A DNA stretch of 64,000 nt from Desulfurococcales archaeon (GCA_027022365.1 JALVYU010000026.1:372001-436000), one strand, 5' to 3'; positions 1 to 8,794 are shown, counted from the first letter of the stretch. Numbers and translations are program-made. Notes: generated from the letters alone by a model not told the origin.

Positions 1-267
1 ATGCAGAATAAACTGGGGCAGATGAACTTAATGATTCCACAGAAATTCCATTTATACCGTATCGGAATCGTTGCCAATGACAGAATGTTCATACCGCTAA
101 CAAGCGATTTATGCTTCATCTTTGATCGTAAGAGACACTTCGTAGAGCTTCACAGCATTAAAAACAAGGGCTTTAGAATAAGACTTTACACAGACGCTAT
201 TAGCGAGTTAGTAGAAAAACTGAAAAGCCTAAAGGTGTCCCAATGTGTCGAGGAAGCAAAGATATAA
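1..267 (+). CDS. Hypothetical protein, possibly cut at the window edge
   Basis: An open frame of 88 codons begins with ATG at the first base of the window, so the true start may lie upstream. I recognise no family. The product is a mixed alpha/beta protein with a basic middle and a C-terminal helix rich in Glu, Lys and Leu. Its end overlaps the start of the next gene by 23 bases, which suggests translational coupling with the L24e-like zinc protein. The reading frame is plausible rather than proven. Confidence 0.45.
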   Translation: MQNKLGQMNLMIPQKFHLYRIGIVANDRMFIPLTSDLCFIFDRKRHFVELHSIKNKGFRIRLYTDAISELVEKLKSLKVSQCVEEAKI

Positions 268-490
268 ATGTATAATGTGTGGCCGAATATTCCCCGAGGG
301 CCAAGGCATAGTAATTACATATGGAAAAACAATACTGTCGTTCCATAGCAATAGATGCGCCTCGAAATTCTTTAGACTGCTCCTGGAACGTGTACCTCCA
401 GAAGAACTTGAAAAATACATTAAGAGGCTTATCGAGGAACAAGAAGATAGGCTTAGATCGCTTGAGGAGATTAAAAAGAAGAAAATATAA
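245..490 (+). CDS. Small L24e/TRASH-like zinc-binding protein
   Basis: The 81-residue product starts at GTG, preceded by GGTGT. Residues 9-12 form CxxC followed by GRIFPEGQG, and a second half at residues 34-38 reads HSNRC before a basic aromatic stretch. This layout resembles the treble-clef zinc domain of ribosomal protein eL24 and the TRASH family, except that the first ligand of the second pair is His instead of Cys. The C-terminal half is a charged helix that may form a coiled coil. It could be an eL24 paralog or a metal-sensing/RNA-binding protein; the exact role is unknown. Confidence 0.55.
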   Translation: MSRKQRYKCIMCGRIFPEGQGIVITYGKTILSFHSNRCASKFFRLLLERVPPEELEKYIKRLIEEQEDRLRSLEEIKKKKI

Positions 491-555
491 TAGGTCTGCT
501 CGCGGTAATGTCATCATCCCTTACGGTCCATGGGGGGCAAGTGTCTTCATCCCTA
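490..555 (-). ncRNA. Weak candidate box C/D sRNA
   Basis: On the minus strand a C-like box (GATGAAGA, 544-551) is followed about 27 nt later by a perfect ATGATGA (511-517), a 12-nt guide-length stretch (499-510) and CAGA (495-498) where the D box would sit. CAGA differs from CTGA by one base, and the internal D' box is poor. It lies in the gap between two convergent genes, a common site for archaeal sRNAs. Low confidence because of the degenerate boxes. Confidence 0.25.
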
Positions 556-583
556 GGGCCAAGATTATTTGGCTAAAGCATTA

Positions 584-820
584 TCAACTATTGTTTTGAT
601 TCCCCTTTGAAAATCTTCTCCTTATTTCATCCACCACTTCTCTACTTAGACCAATTTTTCTCGCCATTTCTAAAGCCTTTTCAAGAGCTTCATCATCACT
701 GATCGCATTGACATTGAATAATATATTTGTCTCCTTCAAACGAACTCTATACCTAGGCTGCCCCAGGAAAACATATCTTTCCAGTATTTCTAGATCCTTC
801 TTGTCAATCAAACCTGACAC
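584..820 (-). CDS. Hypothetical protein, 78 aa
   Basis: A short acidic/basic alpha-beta protein starting at GTG (820), which follows a run of G that can serve as ribosome binding site. It contains a predicted beta segment (YRVRLKETNILFNVNA) and then a helical region with alternating charged residues. It lies 29 bases downstream of the HIT hydrolase gene in the same direction and may be co-transcribed with it. I do not recognise a family. Confidence 0.5.
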   Translation of the reverse strand: MSGLIDKKDLEILERYVFLGQPRYRVRLKETNILFNVNAISDDEALEKALEMARKIGLSREVVDEIRRRFSKGNQNNS

Positions 821-849
821 CCCAAAATCTTAATCGATAAAATCTTCGG

Positions 850-1401
850 TTAAACCCTGCCCTCATCATCAAACATCAGTGATCGAGGGCTTCCACATCT
901 GTTTTCAATATCTTTCCACTTAGATTTTAATATGTGATATCCCTCGTTTAGGGCCATAGGTAGAGTTTTTGTAGAACCTATAATAGCGATGAAATTAGCG
1001 TCGCCAACCCATCTGGGTACTACATGGAAGTGAATATGCCCTGGAACACCAGCACCAGCTGCTCTTCCTATATTGACTCCTATATTGAACCCATCAGGGT
1101 TAAATGCCTTCTTAAGAACTTCGACAGAGCGTCTAATGAGCGTACACATTTCAAGATATTCTTCCTCTGTTAGATCAGATAGTTCTCCGACATGCCTATA
1201 TGGTACTATGAGTAGGTGCCCCGTATTATATGGGTAAGCATTCATAACAACATATGATTTCCTCCCCCGATATATGATCAATGACTGGTCATCACTGTAT
1301 TTAGGTAGTTCGCAGAAGACGCATTTCTTCTCGGAATCTATTTTTCGTATGTACTCGTATCTCCAGGGGTTCCAAAGTAGTTTAAACAATTTATCACCCA
1401 T
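850..1401 (-). CDS. HIT family nucleotide hydrolase
   Basis: The 183-residue protein carries the histidine triad HIHFHVV at residues 122-128, preceded by the glycine-rich stretch typical of the family, and a CxxC pair at residues 27-30 that in HIT proteins of this type helps bind zinc. Such enzymes hydrolyse or transfer nucleotides from dinucleoside polyphosphates or nucleoside phosphoramidates through a covalent nucleotidyl-histidine. The C-terminal 40 residues are an extension. The gene is divergent from the ABC transporter gene and shares with it an intergenic region holding two copies of a 13-nt sequence. Confidence 0.88.
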   Translation of the reverse strand: MGDKLFKLLWNPWRYEYIRKIDSEKKCVFCELPKYSDDQSLIIYRGRKSYVVMNAYPYNTGHLLIVPYRHVGELSDLTEEEYLEMCTLIRRSVEVLKKAFNPDGFNIGVNIGRAAGAGVPGHIHFHVVPRWVGDANFIAIIGSTKTLPMALNEGYHILKSKWKDIENRCGSPRSLMFDDEGRV

Positions 1402-1459
1402 TACTCACTTAATTATGCTCTCGATATTGCTTTCCTTTTATTGAGAAATATACGCCAGC

Positions 1460-1561
1460 TACTTATAGAAGTTATGGAAATATATAACATAATTCATACC
1501 TATTTACGGATACAACGTTTTTATACATGGCGAACTTAGTAAACTACTTACTTATAGAAGT
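1460..1561. promoter_or_regulatory. Two copies of a 13-nt dyad in a divergent promoter region
   Basis: TACTTATAGAAGT occurs exactly at 1460-1472 and at 1549-1561. Its outer bases form a dyad (ACTT/AAGT) around a TATA-like core. Copy 1 lies about 60 bases upstream of the HIT gene start (minus strand) and copy 2 about 60-80 bases upstream of the ABC transporter start. This arrangement fits a shared operator, or two TATA elements with similar flanks. Function is inferred only from repetition and position. Confidence 0.4.
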
Positions 1562-1643
1562 GAAAACAAGGGTGAAAACATTTGTGGAAGAGTCACGAAA
1601 CATGTAAATTATGTAAACAATGACTAATCGAGGTACACTAATT

Positions 1644-3341
1644 ATGGCCGAAACTACTGATCTTCTGAAAGAATCATTTAATATCATGAAGATACTGTCA
1701 ATTGATTCCTTGCTTTCTGTAGTAATATTTCTCTTTGCATCTATCCTGACATATGTTAATGCAAATTTAATGAAATCATTTATCGACTCGTTAATTGGCC
1801 CAAGTAATTTTAACGCGGTTCTTTATAAAGGATTTGGATTATTAGCAGTTGTCTTGATAAGTTATGTTTTAAGTTTTATAGGCGAATACATATTAAGACG
1901 GATTGGTGTCAAAGCTTTTATGGTGTTTTCAAATAAAATGCTAAGCACACTATATAGTGCTAAATACATTCATCTAAAAAGCGGGGATATTTTGACGAGA
2001 TTTATATCAGATCTTTATGAACTTTCAAGCAATCTTGCCGGTGTTATTCCTGCATTACTTATTCAATTATCAAGACTGGGAGTTATGATATATACGTTAT
2101 ATGTTCTCTCTCCAAGGCTTCTCTTATTAGCGATAGGTCTTACTTTTCCAAGCTATATAATCTATAAGATTTCCGTGAAAAGAATAGTTAGGTATTCGAG
2201 CCTAGAGAGATCATATTTATCGAAACTTGTTAATACGTTGAAGAATGTTATTGATAATCTTTTGTTCATTAAGAGATTCAATATTTATGAGTACTTTAGA
2301 GAGAAATTTTCACGCTCATTAAGCGAATGGTCTAGATATCTTATGAGATACATGCTATATACAATCTTCTTTAATAAGTCCTATTTTTACCTAAATTCGA
2401 TCATTAGAATAATTGTCTTAATAATTGGCGGATGGTTAGTATTGAATGGGTACTTCACAGTCGGCACACTTATCGCCTTTACATCAGTACTACCCGAGTT
2501 CTACGAGCCAATCATAAATCTAGCAAATATGCTTACCGGTTTATCTGGTTTGATACCGTATTTGGACAGGTATTATGAGATACTTAACCTGGACAAGGAA
2601 GACCTGTATAAGGGGATCAAACTACAGAAAGTGAATAGAATAGAATTTTCCAGTGTTAGCCTTAGTATTGGGGATAAGAAAATACTCGATAACATATCAT
2701 TTGTTCTGAGTAAGAGAGAATGGATAGGTATAGTCGGTCCAATAGGTTCGGGAAAAACAAGCTTAGCATTAACACTAATAAGATTATATGAGCCGACTAG
2801 TGGAGTCGTCAGAATAAATGGTTTAGATTATAAAGAGTATTCATTGTTCTCCCTTAGAGAAAAAATATTATATATTTCCTCAAAAGAGCCCATCATACAT
2901 GGCTCCCTGAGGGAGAATATATCGTTAGACAAAGAATATGGTAGCGATAAATTAAGGCGCATAATCAATATTGTTGGAATAGATTTTGCGGATCTAGAAG
3001 ACATAATAGATCCAGAAAAATTATCTGAAGGACAAAAACAGAAAATAGCACTAGCCAGAGCATTAATTCGTGATCCCGACGTACTAATACTAGATGAAGC
3101 TACAAATAGCCTCGATCCACAGAATGAATCCCTTATTTTACAGAATATTAGGAAATACCTAGAAGACTCAATAATTATAATTATCTCTCATAGGTTCTCG
3201 TCTCTAAAGAATGTGGATACAATATACGTGCTCCATAACGGGAGATTTATTGCTCGTGGAAAACACGAAGAATTACTGAAAAAATGTCAGCTCTACTCAG
3301 AGCTAATGAAAGAGTATTCGATGTTCCATGTAATGAGTTAA
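1644..3341 (+). CDS. ABC exporter, fused permease and ATPase
   Basis: A half-transporter of about 565 residues. The first 330 residues hold around six hydrophobic segments of an exporter-type membrane domain. The ATPase domain follows, with Walker A GPIGSGKTS, signature LSEGQ, Walker B VLILDEA and the H-loop ISHR. It probably works as a homodimer in the cytoplasmic membrane, expelling a peptide, lipid or drug-like substrate. I prefer the ATG at 1644 because GAGGT precedes it; an in-frame ATG exists at 1620. The gene is visibly more AT-rich than its neighbours and stands alone, which could reflect later acquisition. The substrate cannot be read from the sequence. Confidence 0.9.
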   Translation: MAETTDLLKESFNIMKILSIDSLLSVVIFLFASILTYVNANLMKSFIDSLIGPSNFNAVLYKGFGLLAVVLISYVLSFIGEYILRRIGVKAFMVFSNKMLSTLYSAKYIHLKSGDILTRFISDLYELSSNLAGVIPALLIQLSRLGVMIYTLYVLSPRLLLLAIGLTFPSYIIYKISVKRIVRYSSLERSYLSKLVNTLKNVIDNLLFIKRFNIYEYFREKFSRSLSEWSRYLMRYMLYTIFFNKSYFYLNSIIRIIVLIIGGWLVLNGYFTVGTLIAFTSVLPEFYEPIINLANMLTGLSGLIPYLDRYYEILNLDKEDLYKGIKLQKVNRIEFSSVSLSIGDKKILDNISFVLSKREWIGIVGPIGSGKTSLALTLIRLYEPTSGVVRINGLDYKEYSLFSLREKILYISSKEPIIHGSLRENISLDKEYGSDKLRRIINIVGIDFADLEDIIDPEKLSEGQKQKIALARALIRDPDVLILDEATNSLDPQNESLILQNIRKYLEDSIIIIISHRFSSLKNVDTIYVLHNGRFIARGKHEELLKKCQLYSELMKEYSMFHVMS

Positions 3342-3631
3342 ATCATAAACATGATTGAGTAGTAAAGAATCAATCCTTTAAAATCTATCTTGGGCGACAA
3401 AATTAAAAAGAACATACTGCGTTCCTCAAAAATATCTGTTATAAGATGTGCTTGGCGTCCTCCATGCATGTAATGAAATATGCTTAGGTAAAGCGTTGAA
3501 ACTATTAATGATTGATATTATGTATGATGTAAAAGATATTAATGAGAGTCTATCTGCTTTATCATCCTGGACTTTAGTCTCAAAAAAACGTAGCTTAGTT
3601 AATGGTGTCACATTTATGTGGGTGAATCCGG
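3342..3631. other. AT-rich intergenic stretch
   Basis: About 290 bases between the ABC transporter and the prepilin peptidase. A 63-codon GTG-started frame (3448-3639) overlaps the next gene by 8 bases, but it has no recognisable family and no convincing ribosome binding site. I treat this as spacer and promoter sequence for the downstream gene. No RNA motif was seen. Confidence 0.4.
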
Positions 3632-4432
3632 ATGTTTAATGAATACTTGGTTATGGCTAAGATATTTACCGCCTTATTGTTTCTGATCTGGTTCGGTATA
3701 CTCGATTATAGAACTAGAGATATACCCGACAAGTATATCTGGGTATGGGGCGGCATAAGCATATTTTTCTTTGTAGCGTCCATGATCTTATATAGGAATA
3801 TCCTTAGTTGGTTTATCATCTATACATTGTTATCTTTAATGATAGGGCCGGGGTTATTCGGTCTTCTTTCATATTTTGAGCTTATGGGCTGGGCCGATTT
3901 CTTCGCTGTACTTTGGATTACGCTAATGTTTCCCGTACCAGACATATATTTAGTAAATCTCGTGAATGTGCCATCGTTTTTCCGTTTCCCCCCGATAATA
4001 CCTATTATATTATATTCAAGCCTATCAATCGCATTGATCGCGCTAATTAGGGGATTATACTCGCTTGTAAGATATAGGAAAATGGTACCTCCAAACGCAT
4101 CGTTCCGGGATAAGGTAGCTCTACTCTTTACTGGGAGAGTTGTATCAGTGAAAAAATATCTTGAAATGAAGCACTATTACCCATTAACTATACCCAGGGT
4201 TGAGGATGGAAAAATAGTCTTCAGTATTCGGCGGAGCTTCGATATTTATGAAGAGTACGAGGATTATCAAAGAGAGCTGAAGGAACTCCTAGACAACGGC
4301 CTAATCAAACCTGAGGATAAGATATGGGTTACATATGGTATTCCATTTATCATACCGCTACTACTAGGCTTTGTAATTACAATACTAGTTGGCGACACCC
4401 CGCTTCTTTACTTATTAATGATTATTCGATGA
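3632..4432 (+). CDS. Prepilin/preflagellin-type signal peptidase (A24 family-like)
   Basis: The 266-residue membrane protein has about six hydrophobic segments. An Asp at residue 25 follows the first segment in the context ILDYRTRDIPD, and a second Asp at residue 89 sits in GWAD, matching the two catalytic aspartates of FlaK/PibD-type peptidases (D and GxHD/GxGD). These integral membrane aspartyl proteases remove class III signal peptides from archaeal pilins and archaellins. The pilin at 13457 and its ATPase and membrane platform are the obvious candidate substrate system. A soluble loop of about 70 residues precedes the last membrane segment. The start ATG follows GGTG. Confidence 0.78.
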   Translation: MFNEYLVMAKIFTALLFLIWFGILDYRTRDIPDKYIWVWGGISIFFFVASMILYRNILSWFIIYTLLSLMIGPGLFGLLSYFELMGWADFFAVLWITLMFPVPDIYLVNLVNVPSFFRFPPIIPIILYSSLSIALIALIRGLYSLVRYRKMVPPNASFRDKVALLFTGRVVSVKKYLEMKHYYPLTIPRVEDGKIVFSIRRSFDIYEEYEDYQRELKELLDNGLIKPEDKIWVTYGIPFIIPLLLGFVITILVGDTPLLYLLMIIR

Positions 4433-4481
4433 TTACTAAAACATTATAGTATTGAGTTAGAGCTAATCAACGATATTGTCT

Positions 4482-5435
4482 TTACTCTTCGGGATCACGT
4501 ATTCCTTCATCAACAATAACAAACACTGCTTCGCCCTCAGGCAAATGCGGAGCATCAACTATTTTGGCAATTCTTCTATTACCCTTAGCCTTCCTTAGCT
4601 GTACTCTTACACCAGGCGTGTGTGCTAGGACGTGGCCTCCTACAGCTTGTGTTGGATCACCATAGAATACATCGGGCCTAGCCATGACCTGATTCGTAAC
4701 TACCACTGCAATATTATATGCTTCCGCCAGTCTTACCAATTGGTGCAGGTGCTTGTTGAGCTTCTGCTGCCTGACTGCAAGGTTCTCTCTGCCTGGATAC
4801 TCGGCTCTGAAGTGGCTTGTCACGGAATCAATTATAACCAGCTTTACATTTTCTTTAGGCACTAGAGTGAATAGCTCGTCAACTATCGCCATCTGGTGAT
4901 CACTATTATATGCTCTCTGATATAGTATGTTCTCCATTACCTCATCCGGATCTAGACCTAGACCCCTAGCCATCGCCTCAATACGCTCCCAACGGAATGT
5001 ACCTTCCGTGTCAATGTATACTGCTTTACCCTTGAGACCGCCACGCTCTGGTGGAAGCTGTACGTTTACACTAAGCTGATGACATATTTGTGTCTTACCT
5101 GTCCCGTATTCTCCAAAGAATTCTGTGATCGTTTTAGTCTCAATACCTCCGCCTAGTAGATCGTCTAAGTTCTTGCTTCCCGTGGTTATCTTCCGGACGC
5201 TCAGCCTTTCCATTTTTACTTCCTTGGCTGTCTTAAACCTAATGCCCAAGGCTTTTCTGGCAGCAGCAATTATTTTCTCGGCTGTTGTTACAGGTATTCC
5301 TGCTCTAGCACTAATCTCTTCGGCTCGCGACACTGCTATAGCCCATAGAGTGACGTATCCTGCTTCTTCAAGTTTCTTAGCTATTGTTGCGCCTACTCCA
5401 GGCAGGTCTTTTATCGTCTTAATCTGTTCACTCAT
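4482..5435 (-). CDS. radA: DNA repair and recombination protein RadA
   Basis: RadA is the archaeal RecA/Rad51 recombinase, forming filaments on single-stranded DNA and catalysing strand exchange. The 317-residue protein has the N-terminal helix-hairpin-helix domain (residues 5-65), Walker [10 protein letters not shown] at 108-116, Walker B LVIIDSV near residue 200 and a typical L2/C-terminal region. Length is normal and there is no intein. GGTG lies just upstream of the ATG, and a TATA-like TTTTTAAAAA sits about 25-35 bases before it. The gene is convergent with the prepilin peptidase. Confidence 0.97.
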   Translation of the reverse strand: MSEQIKTIKDLPGVGATIAKKLEEAGYVTLWAIAVSRAEEISARAGIPVTTAEKIIAAARKALGIRFKTAKEVKMERLSVRKITTGSKNLDDLLGGGIETKTITEFFGEYGTGKTQICHQLSVNVQLPPERGGLKGKAVYIDTEGTFRWERIEAMARGLGLDPDEVMENILYQRAYNSDHQMAIVDELFTLVPKENVKLVIIDSVTSHFRAEYPGRENLAVRQQKLNKHLHQLVRLAEAYNIAVVVTNQVMARPDVFYGDPTQAVGGHVLAHTPGVRVQLRKAKGNRRIAKIVDAPHLPEGEAVFVIVDEGIRDPEE

Positions 5436-5597
5436 CTTAACACCAACCCAATACTAACATTTTTAAAAAGACCTTTATAAGTCATCATAATACTTTCGCC
5501 CTACTATTTACGACACAACGCTAATAAAATCATTCACCTAAATAGACAATACAATAAAATATCTGTCTATACCCCTATCAAAACCAGGTGTAAAATA

Positions 5598-6032
5598 TTG
5601 ATAACTGTTTCCGTTCAACTAACAAGCATTAATGCTGAACGCCTAGCCGAGGCACTACCACAAAAAATACAATTTAACATCAACCTAGCCCTACCCTCAA
5701 ACCCTCCATATCATCAAGACTCAAAGTTCATCATACCATTCACGTTCACACTCTCATCAATGCCTCCAGTAGTACAGATCATTCTCAAAGGAAACGCTAT
5801 CGTCATCAGTGATAATAAGGAAGAACTAGAAAACCTTGAAAAAGATCTTAAAAAGAAGAATGTTCCACCAATGATAGTTCAGGCCGTATTCACTGCAATG
5901 ATAACGGAATCCATAATTATTAGCCGCTCGCTAGGAACACCTCCACCTATCCCGGGATTACCTCCCATTCCCGGACAACAAGGCAGAGATAGTAAGAAAA
6001 GTCAAGATTTTAGCCCAGGAACCGTGATATAA
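5598..6032 (+). CDS. Conserved-looking hypothetical, possibly SecB-like
   Basis: The 144-residue protein starts at TTG after AGGTGT and ends 30 bases before ThrRS, so the two may form an operon. Residues 1-75 look like amphipathic beta strands with an FTF...PPV..I.LKG pattern, followed by a helix of Glu/Lys and a second hydrophobic helix. The strand pattern recalls SecB-type chaperone folds, but this is a weak visual impression. The C-terminus is a Pro/Gly-rich tail (about residues 115-128). Function unknown. Confidence 0.55.
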   Translation: MITVSVQLTSINAERLAEALPQKIQFNINLALPSNPPYHQDSKFIIPFTFTLSSMPPVVQIILKGNAIVISDNKEELENLEKDLKKKNVPPMIVQAVFTAMITESIIISRSLGTPPPIPGLPPIPGQQGRDSKKSQDFSPGTVI

Positions 6033-6061
6033 TAAGCCCACGTGTATGGGGGTAGAAAGCA

Positions 6062-7906
6062 TTGAAGCTACTGCTAATACACGCCAAAAAATTCAGCTAT
6101 AGTGTCACGGAAAAAGCCATCAATAACCCCGAGGAGCTTGATGAAAAGAACAGGGCTAGAGATCTCGAGAACACGTTGGTCGTGTTCACTTCGGTCGAGA
6201 AAGACGATGACGAGAATGTGGTTAGTAGAGCCGCTGAGGAAATCATTGAGATCGCCAAGAAGATAAAACCATCTTCAATAGTCATATACCCGTATGCTCA
6301 TCTCTCAGCAGAACTAGCCGATCCATTAACAGCGCAGAAAATACTAGCACAACTATATGAGAAGTTATCGGAGAAGGCAGAAATACAAGTATATAAGGCG
6401 CCATTCGGATGGTATAAAGCCTTCACAATAGAATGTTATGGCCACCCATTAAGCGAGCTCTCTAAAACAATAAAGAAGACCAAGGGCGGCGAAATAGTAC
6501 GTAGAGAGATCAAAAAGGAATTCTATATTGTTGCTCCAGACGGAGAAGTATTTAAACCTGAAGAATTCGATTACTCGGAATACCCCGACCTAAAGATACT
6601 GGTCGATAAGGAAGTATTCGGAAAAGTGCTCGAGGGCGGCGAGAACATAGTCAATAAGTACTGTAGGAAGTTCGGATTCGAGTGGGAGCCCATGAGTGAC
6701 CATGGCCATATGCGATACGGCCCCCACGCGACAACTATTATGGAGGCACTATTCCAGTATTCCTGGCAAGTCGCTAGGAGCCTCGGAATACCGGTGTTTA
6801 AAGTCATAGGTACAAACATATTCGATCTCTCCGAGAAACCCGTCCTAGAACACGCGCTATTATTCGGTGATAGACTATACGAGCTCGAAGTAGAGGGCAA
6901 AAAATATGTTATGAGATATGCTGCGTGCCACCAGCAATTCGCGATGCTGAGAGACTGGATCATAAGCTATAAGAATCTGCCATTCGGAATGTTCGAGGTC
7001 GCGGACAGTTACAGATTAGAACAAAGAGGAGAATTAAACCTATGCTTTAGGCTAAGAAAATTCTATATGCCAGACCTACATATTCTCACTAGAGATCTAG
7101 AACAGGCAATAGAGGCCTCAAAAACTGTTCAGAAAAAAATTCTTGAAGAAGTATCTAAAGTAGGGCGCAGATACGTTGCACTATATAATGTAACACGTGA
7201 TTTCTTCGAGAAATACAGGGAGGTACTAGTAGACTTCATAAAGAGAGACAACTACCCAGCACTCGTCGCAGTCATACCTTCTGGAATATACTATTGGGTC
7301 CTAAACGTGGAGTACCACATTATAGATAATCTGAAAAGACCTAGAGAAATAGCGACCTTCCAGATAGATATTGGTAACGGGAAGAGATTCAACATAACAT
7401 ACACTGATGAAAACGGTGAAAAGAAATACCCAGTCATAATACATACCGCGATCCTTGGGGGAATAGAGAGATACATATATATGGTATTGGATACCGCGGC
7501 CCAGATACAACTCAACGGAAAAACACCATACATTCCCACATGGCTATCACCGATCCAAGTTAGGATAATACCGATCAAGAAAGAATACCTTGACTATGCG
7601 AAATCTATAGCTGAAAAACTACTCGCTAAAGGAATACGTGTCGACATAGACGACAGAGAGGAGAGCCTAGGCAAAAGAATACGTGATGCCGGAAGGGAAT
7701 GGATACCATATATCGTTGTCATCGGTGAGAGAGAAATAAAGAGCAATACTATCAACGTGAGGTTTAGAAAGACAAATGACCAGAAAATAATGAGCGTCGA
7801 TGAACTCGTAAAAACGATTGATAAGGAGATAAAAGATTATCCAAGAATACCGCAAACATTACCGGTAATGATCAGCCAAAGACCCATTCCTAGCTATCAA
7901 GCTTAA
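6062..7906 (+). CDS. thrS: Threonyl-tRNA synthetase, archaeal type
   Basis: The 614-residue protein begins with the archaeal D-aminoacyl-tRNA-deacylase-like editing domain (residues 1-145), which removes serine misattached to tRNA-Thr. The class II catalytic core follows, with the zinc-ligand Cys in RYAACHQQFAMLRDW, a motif-2 region FEVADSYRLEQRGEL and MPDLH, and then the anticodon-binding domain from about residue 490 (WLSPIQVRIIP). It is the full-length, single-chain form, unlike crenarchaea that split charging and editing between two proteins. The start is TTG, with a GGGGG-containing ribosome binding site six to eight bases upstream. Confidence 0.96.
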   Translation: MKLLLIHAKKFSYSVTEKAINNPEELDEKNRARDLENTLVVFTSVEKDDDENVVSRAAEEIIEIAKKIKPSSIVIYPYAHLSAELADPLTAQKILAQLYEKLSEKAEIQVYKAPFGWYKAFTIECYGHPLSELSKTIKKTKGGEIVRREIKKEFYIVAPDGEVFKPEEFDYSEYPDLKILVDKEVFGKVLEGGENIVNKYCRKFGFEWEPMSDHGHMRYGPHATTIMEALFQYSWQVARSLGIPVFKVIGTNIFDLSEKPVLEHALLFGDRLYELEVEGKKYVMRYAACHQQFAMLRDWIISYKNLPFGMFEVADSYRLEQRGELNLCFRLRKFYMPDLHILTRDLEQAIEASKTVQKKILEEVSKVGRRYVALYNVTRDFFEKYREVLVDFIKRDNYPALVAVIPSGIYYWVLNVEYHIIDNLKRPREIATFQIDIGNGKRFNITYTDENGEKKYPVIIHTAILGGIERYIYMVLDTAAQIQLNGKTPYIPTWLSPIQVRIIPIKKEYLDYAKSIAEKLLAKGIRVDIDDREESLGKRIRDAGREWIPYIVVIGEREIKSNTINVRFRKTNDQKIMSVDELVKTIDKEIKDYPRIPQTLPVMISQRPIPSYQA

Positions 7907-7960
7907 TTTTCTCTGAACAATATTTTTCAGCCCCACTATCCGCGAACGGTGTAACGTCTT

Positions 7961-8572
7961 ATGGTGGAGAAGAAATTCCTCGGACGACACATTATGATCA
8001 AGGGCGAGTATATCGATGATCTCCTATCCGGCAGGAAAAAAGCAACCATCCGAAAAGGTATCGTTATTCCTAAATACAAAGAAATGATCGTACATGGTGG
8101 AGGAAGGCCTGTAGCAAAGATAAGAATTAACAAAGTATATTACAAAAAGCTCAAAGAACTCAATGACAACGATGCCGTAAAAGATGGGTTCAATAACAAG
8201 GCTGAGCTTATAAAAGCTCTAGAAACAGTATACCCGGGAATTAAACCCGATGACTGGGTAACAATAATAGAGTTTGACGTCATACAACGACTAGACAACA
8301 TAAAGTCCGAAGAACCCTATATGGGACTCACCCCGGGGGATCTAGCTAGAATAGCCCTACGATACCTGCAGGACGAACTCACGGAAAAAGATAGGGAAAT
8401 ACTGCTAGATCTAACGAGGACAAACAGTATAAGAGCCGCAGCCTTGAGACTATTCAATTCACTAGAAAAAAGGTATATCGTAAGAAAAACGTTAAAGAAG
8501 GTATTACGAAAACTTCTAGAAAGAGGTATAATCAAAAACACAGAAAAGAAAAGCAATAGGCGAACAATATGA
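7961..8572 (+). CDS. ASCH-domain protein
   Basis: The first 110 residues carry the ASCH signature (LLSGRKKATIR, then a conserved G in a beta strand and later strands), a PUA-like fold thought to bind RNA. The remaining 90 residues are helical and basic, with a pattern of two winged-helix-like segments. ASCH proteins have been linked to RNA metabolism, and one bacterial member is an amidohydrolase for acetylated cytidine. The stop codon overlaps the ATG of the next small zinc-ribbon gene (ATGA), suggesting coupled expression. Start ATG follows GGTGT. Confidence 0.75.
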   Translation: MVEKKFLGRHIMIKGEYIDDLLSGRKKATIRKGIVIPKYKEMIVHGGGRPVAKIRINKVYYKKLKELNDNDAVKDGFNNKAELIKALETVYPGIKPDDWVTIIEFDVIQRLDNIKSEEPYMGLTPGDLARIALRYLQDELTEKDREILLDLTRTNSIRAAALRLFNSLEKRYIVRKTLKKVLRKLLERGIIKNTEKKSNRRTI

Positions 8573-8721
8573 CCTACTGGATACTAAAATGCCGCTCATG
8601 CGGAAAGGAATGGAAGCTCAACGTCAGCTACCCGCTCAAAAAGGAATTCACAAAGCTTTATCACTATTGTCCATTCTGTAAAAAGAACACATTCCACGAT
8701 ATAATAGAGTACGTAGAGTAG
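8569..8721 (+). CDS. 50-aa zinc-ribbon microprotein
   Basis: A very short gene whose ATG overlaps the stop of the ASCH gene (ATGA). The 50-residue product has two CxxC knuckles, C8/C11 and C34/C37, separated by 22 residues, the layout of a single zinc ribbon. Aromatic and basic residues dominate the linker. The overlapping start and paired cysteines support a real gene. The tie to an ASCH protein points to an RNA-related role, but no function can be assigned. Confidence 0.7.
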   Translation: MTYWILKCRSCGKEWKLNVSYPLKKEFTKLYHYCPFCKKNTFHDIIEYVE

Positions 8722-8732
8722 GAAGAACCTCG

Positions 8733-8794
8733 AAATGATGAATCCACGGGAATGACCCAAGCAGGGGATGAGAACACCTGTCTCAGCTGATCTT
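8733..8794 (+). ncRNA. Candidate box C/D guide sRNA
   Basis: C box ATGATGA at 8735-8741, C'-like GGGATGA at 8765-8771 and D box CTGA at 8787-8790; a degenerate D' (ATGA) is at 8752-8755. The spacing fits archaeal box C/D RNAs, which guide ribose 2'-O-methylation with L7Ae, Nop5 and fibrillarin. The gene follows the zinc-ribbon gene by about 12 bases. Targets were not identified. Confidence 0.5.

Noticed and set aside
3448-3639. 63-codon GTG frame before the prepilin peptidase gene
   Set aside because: No ribosome binding site, no recognisable family, and overlap with the next gene; more likely spacer sequence.
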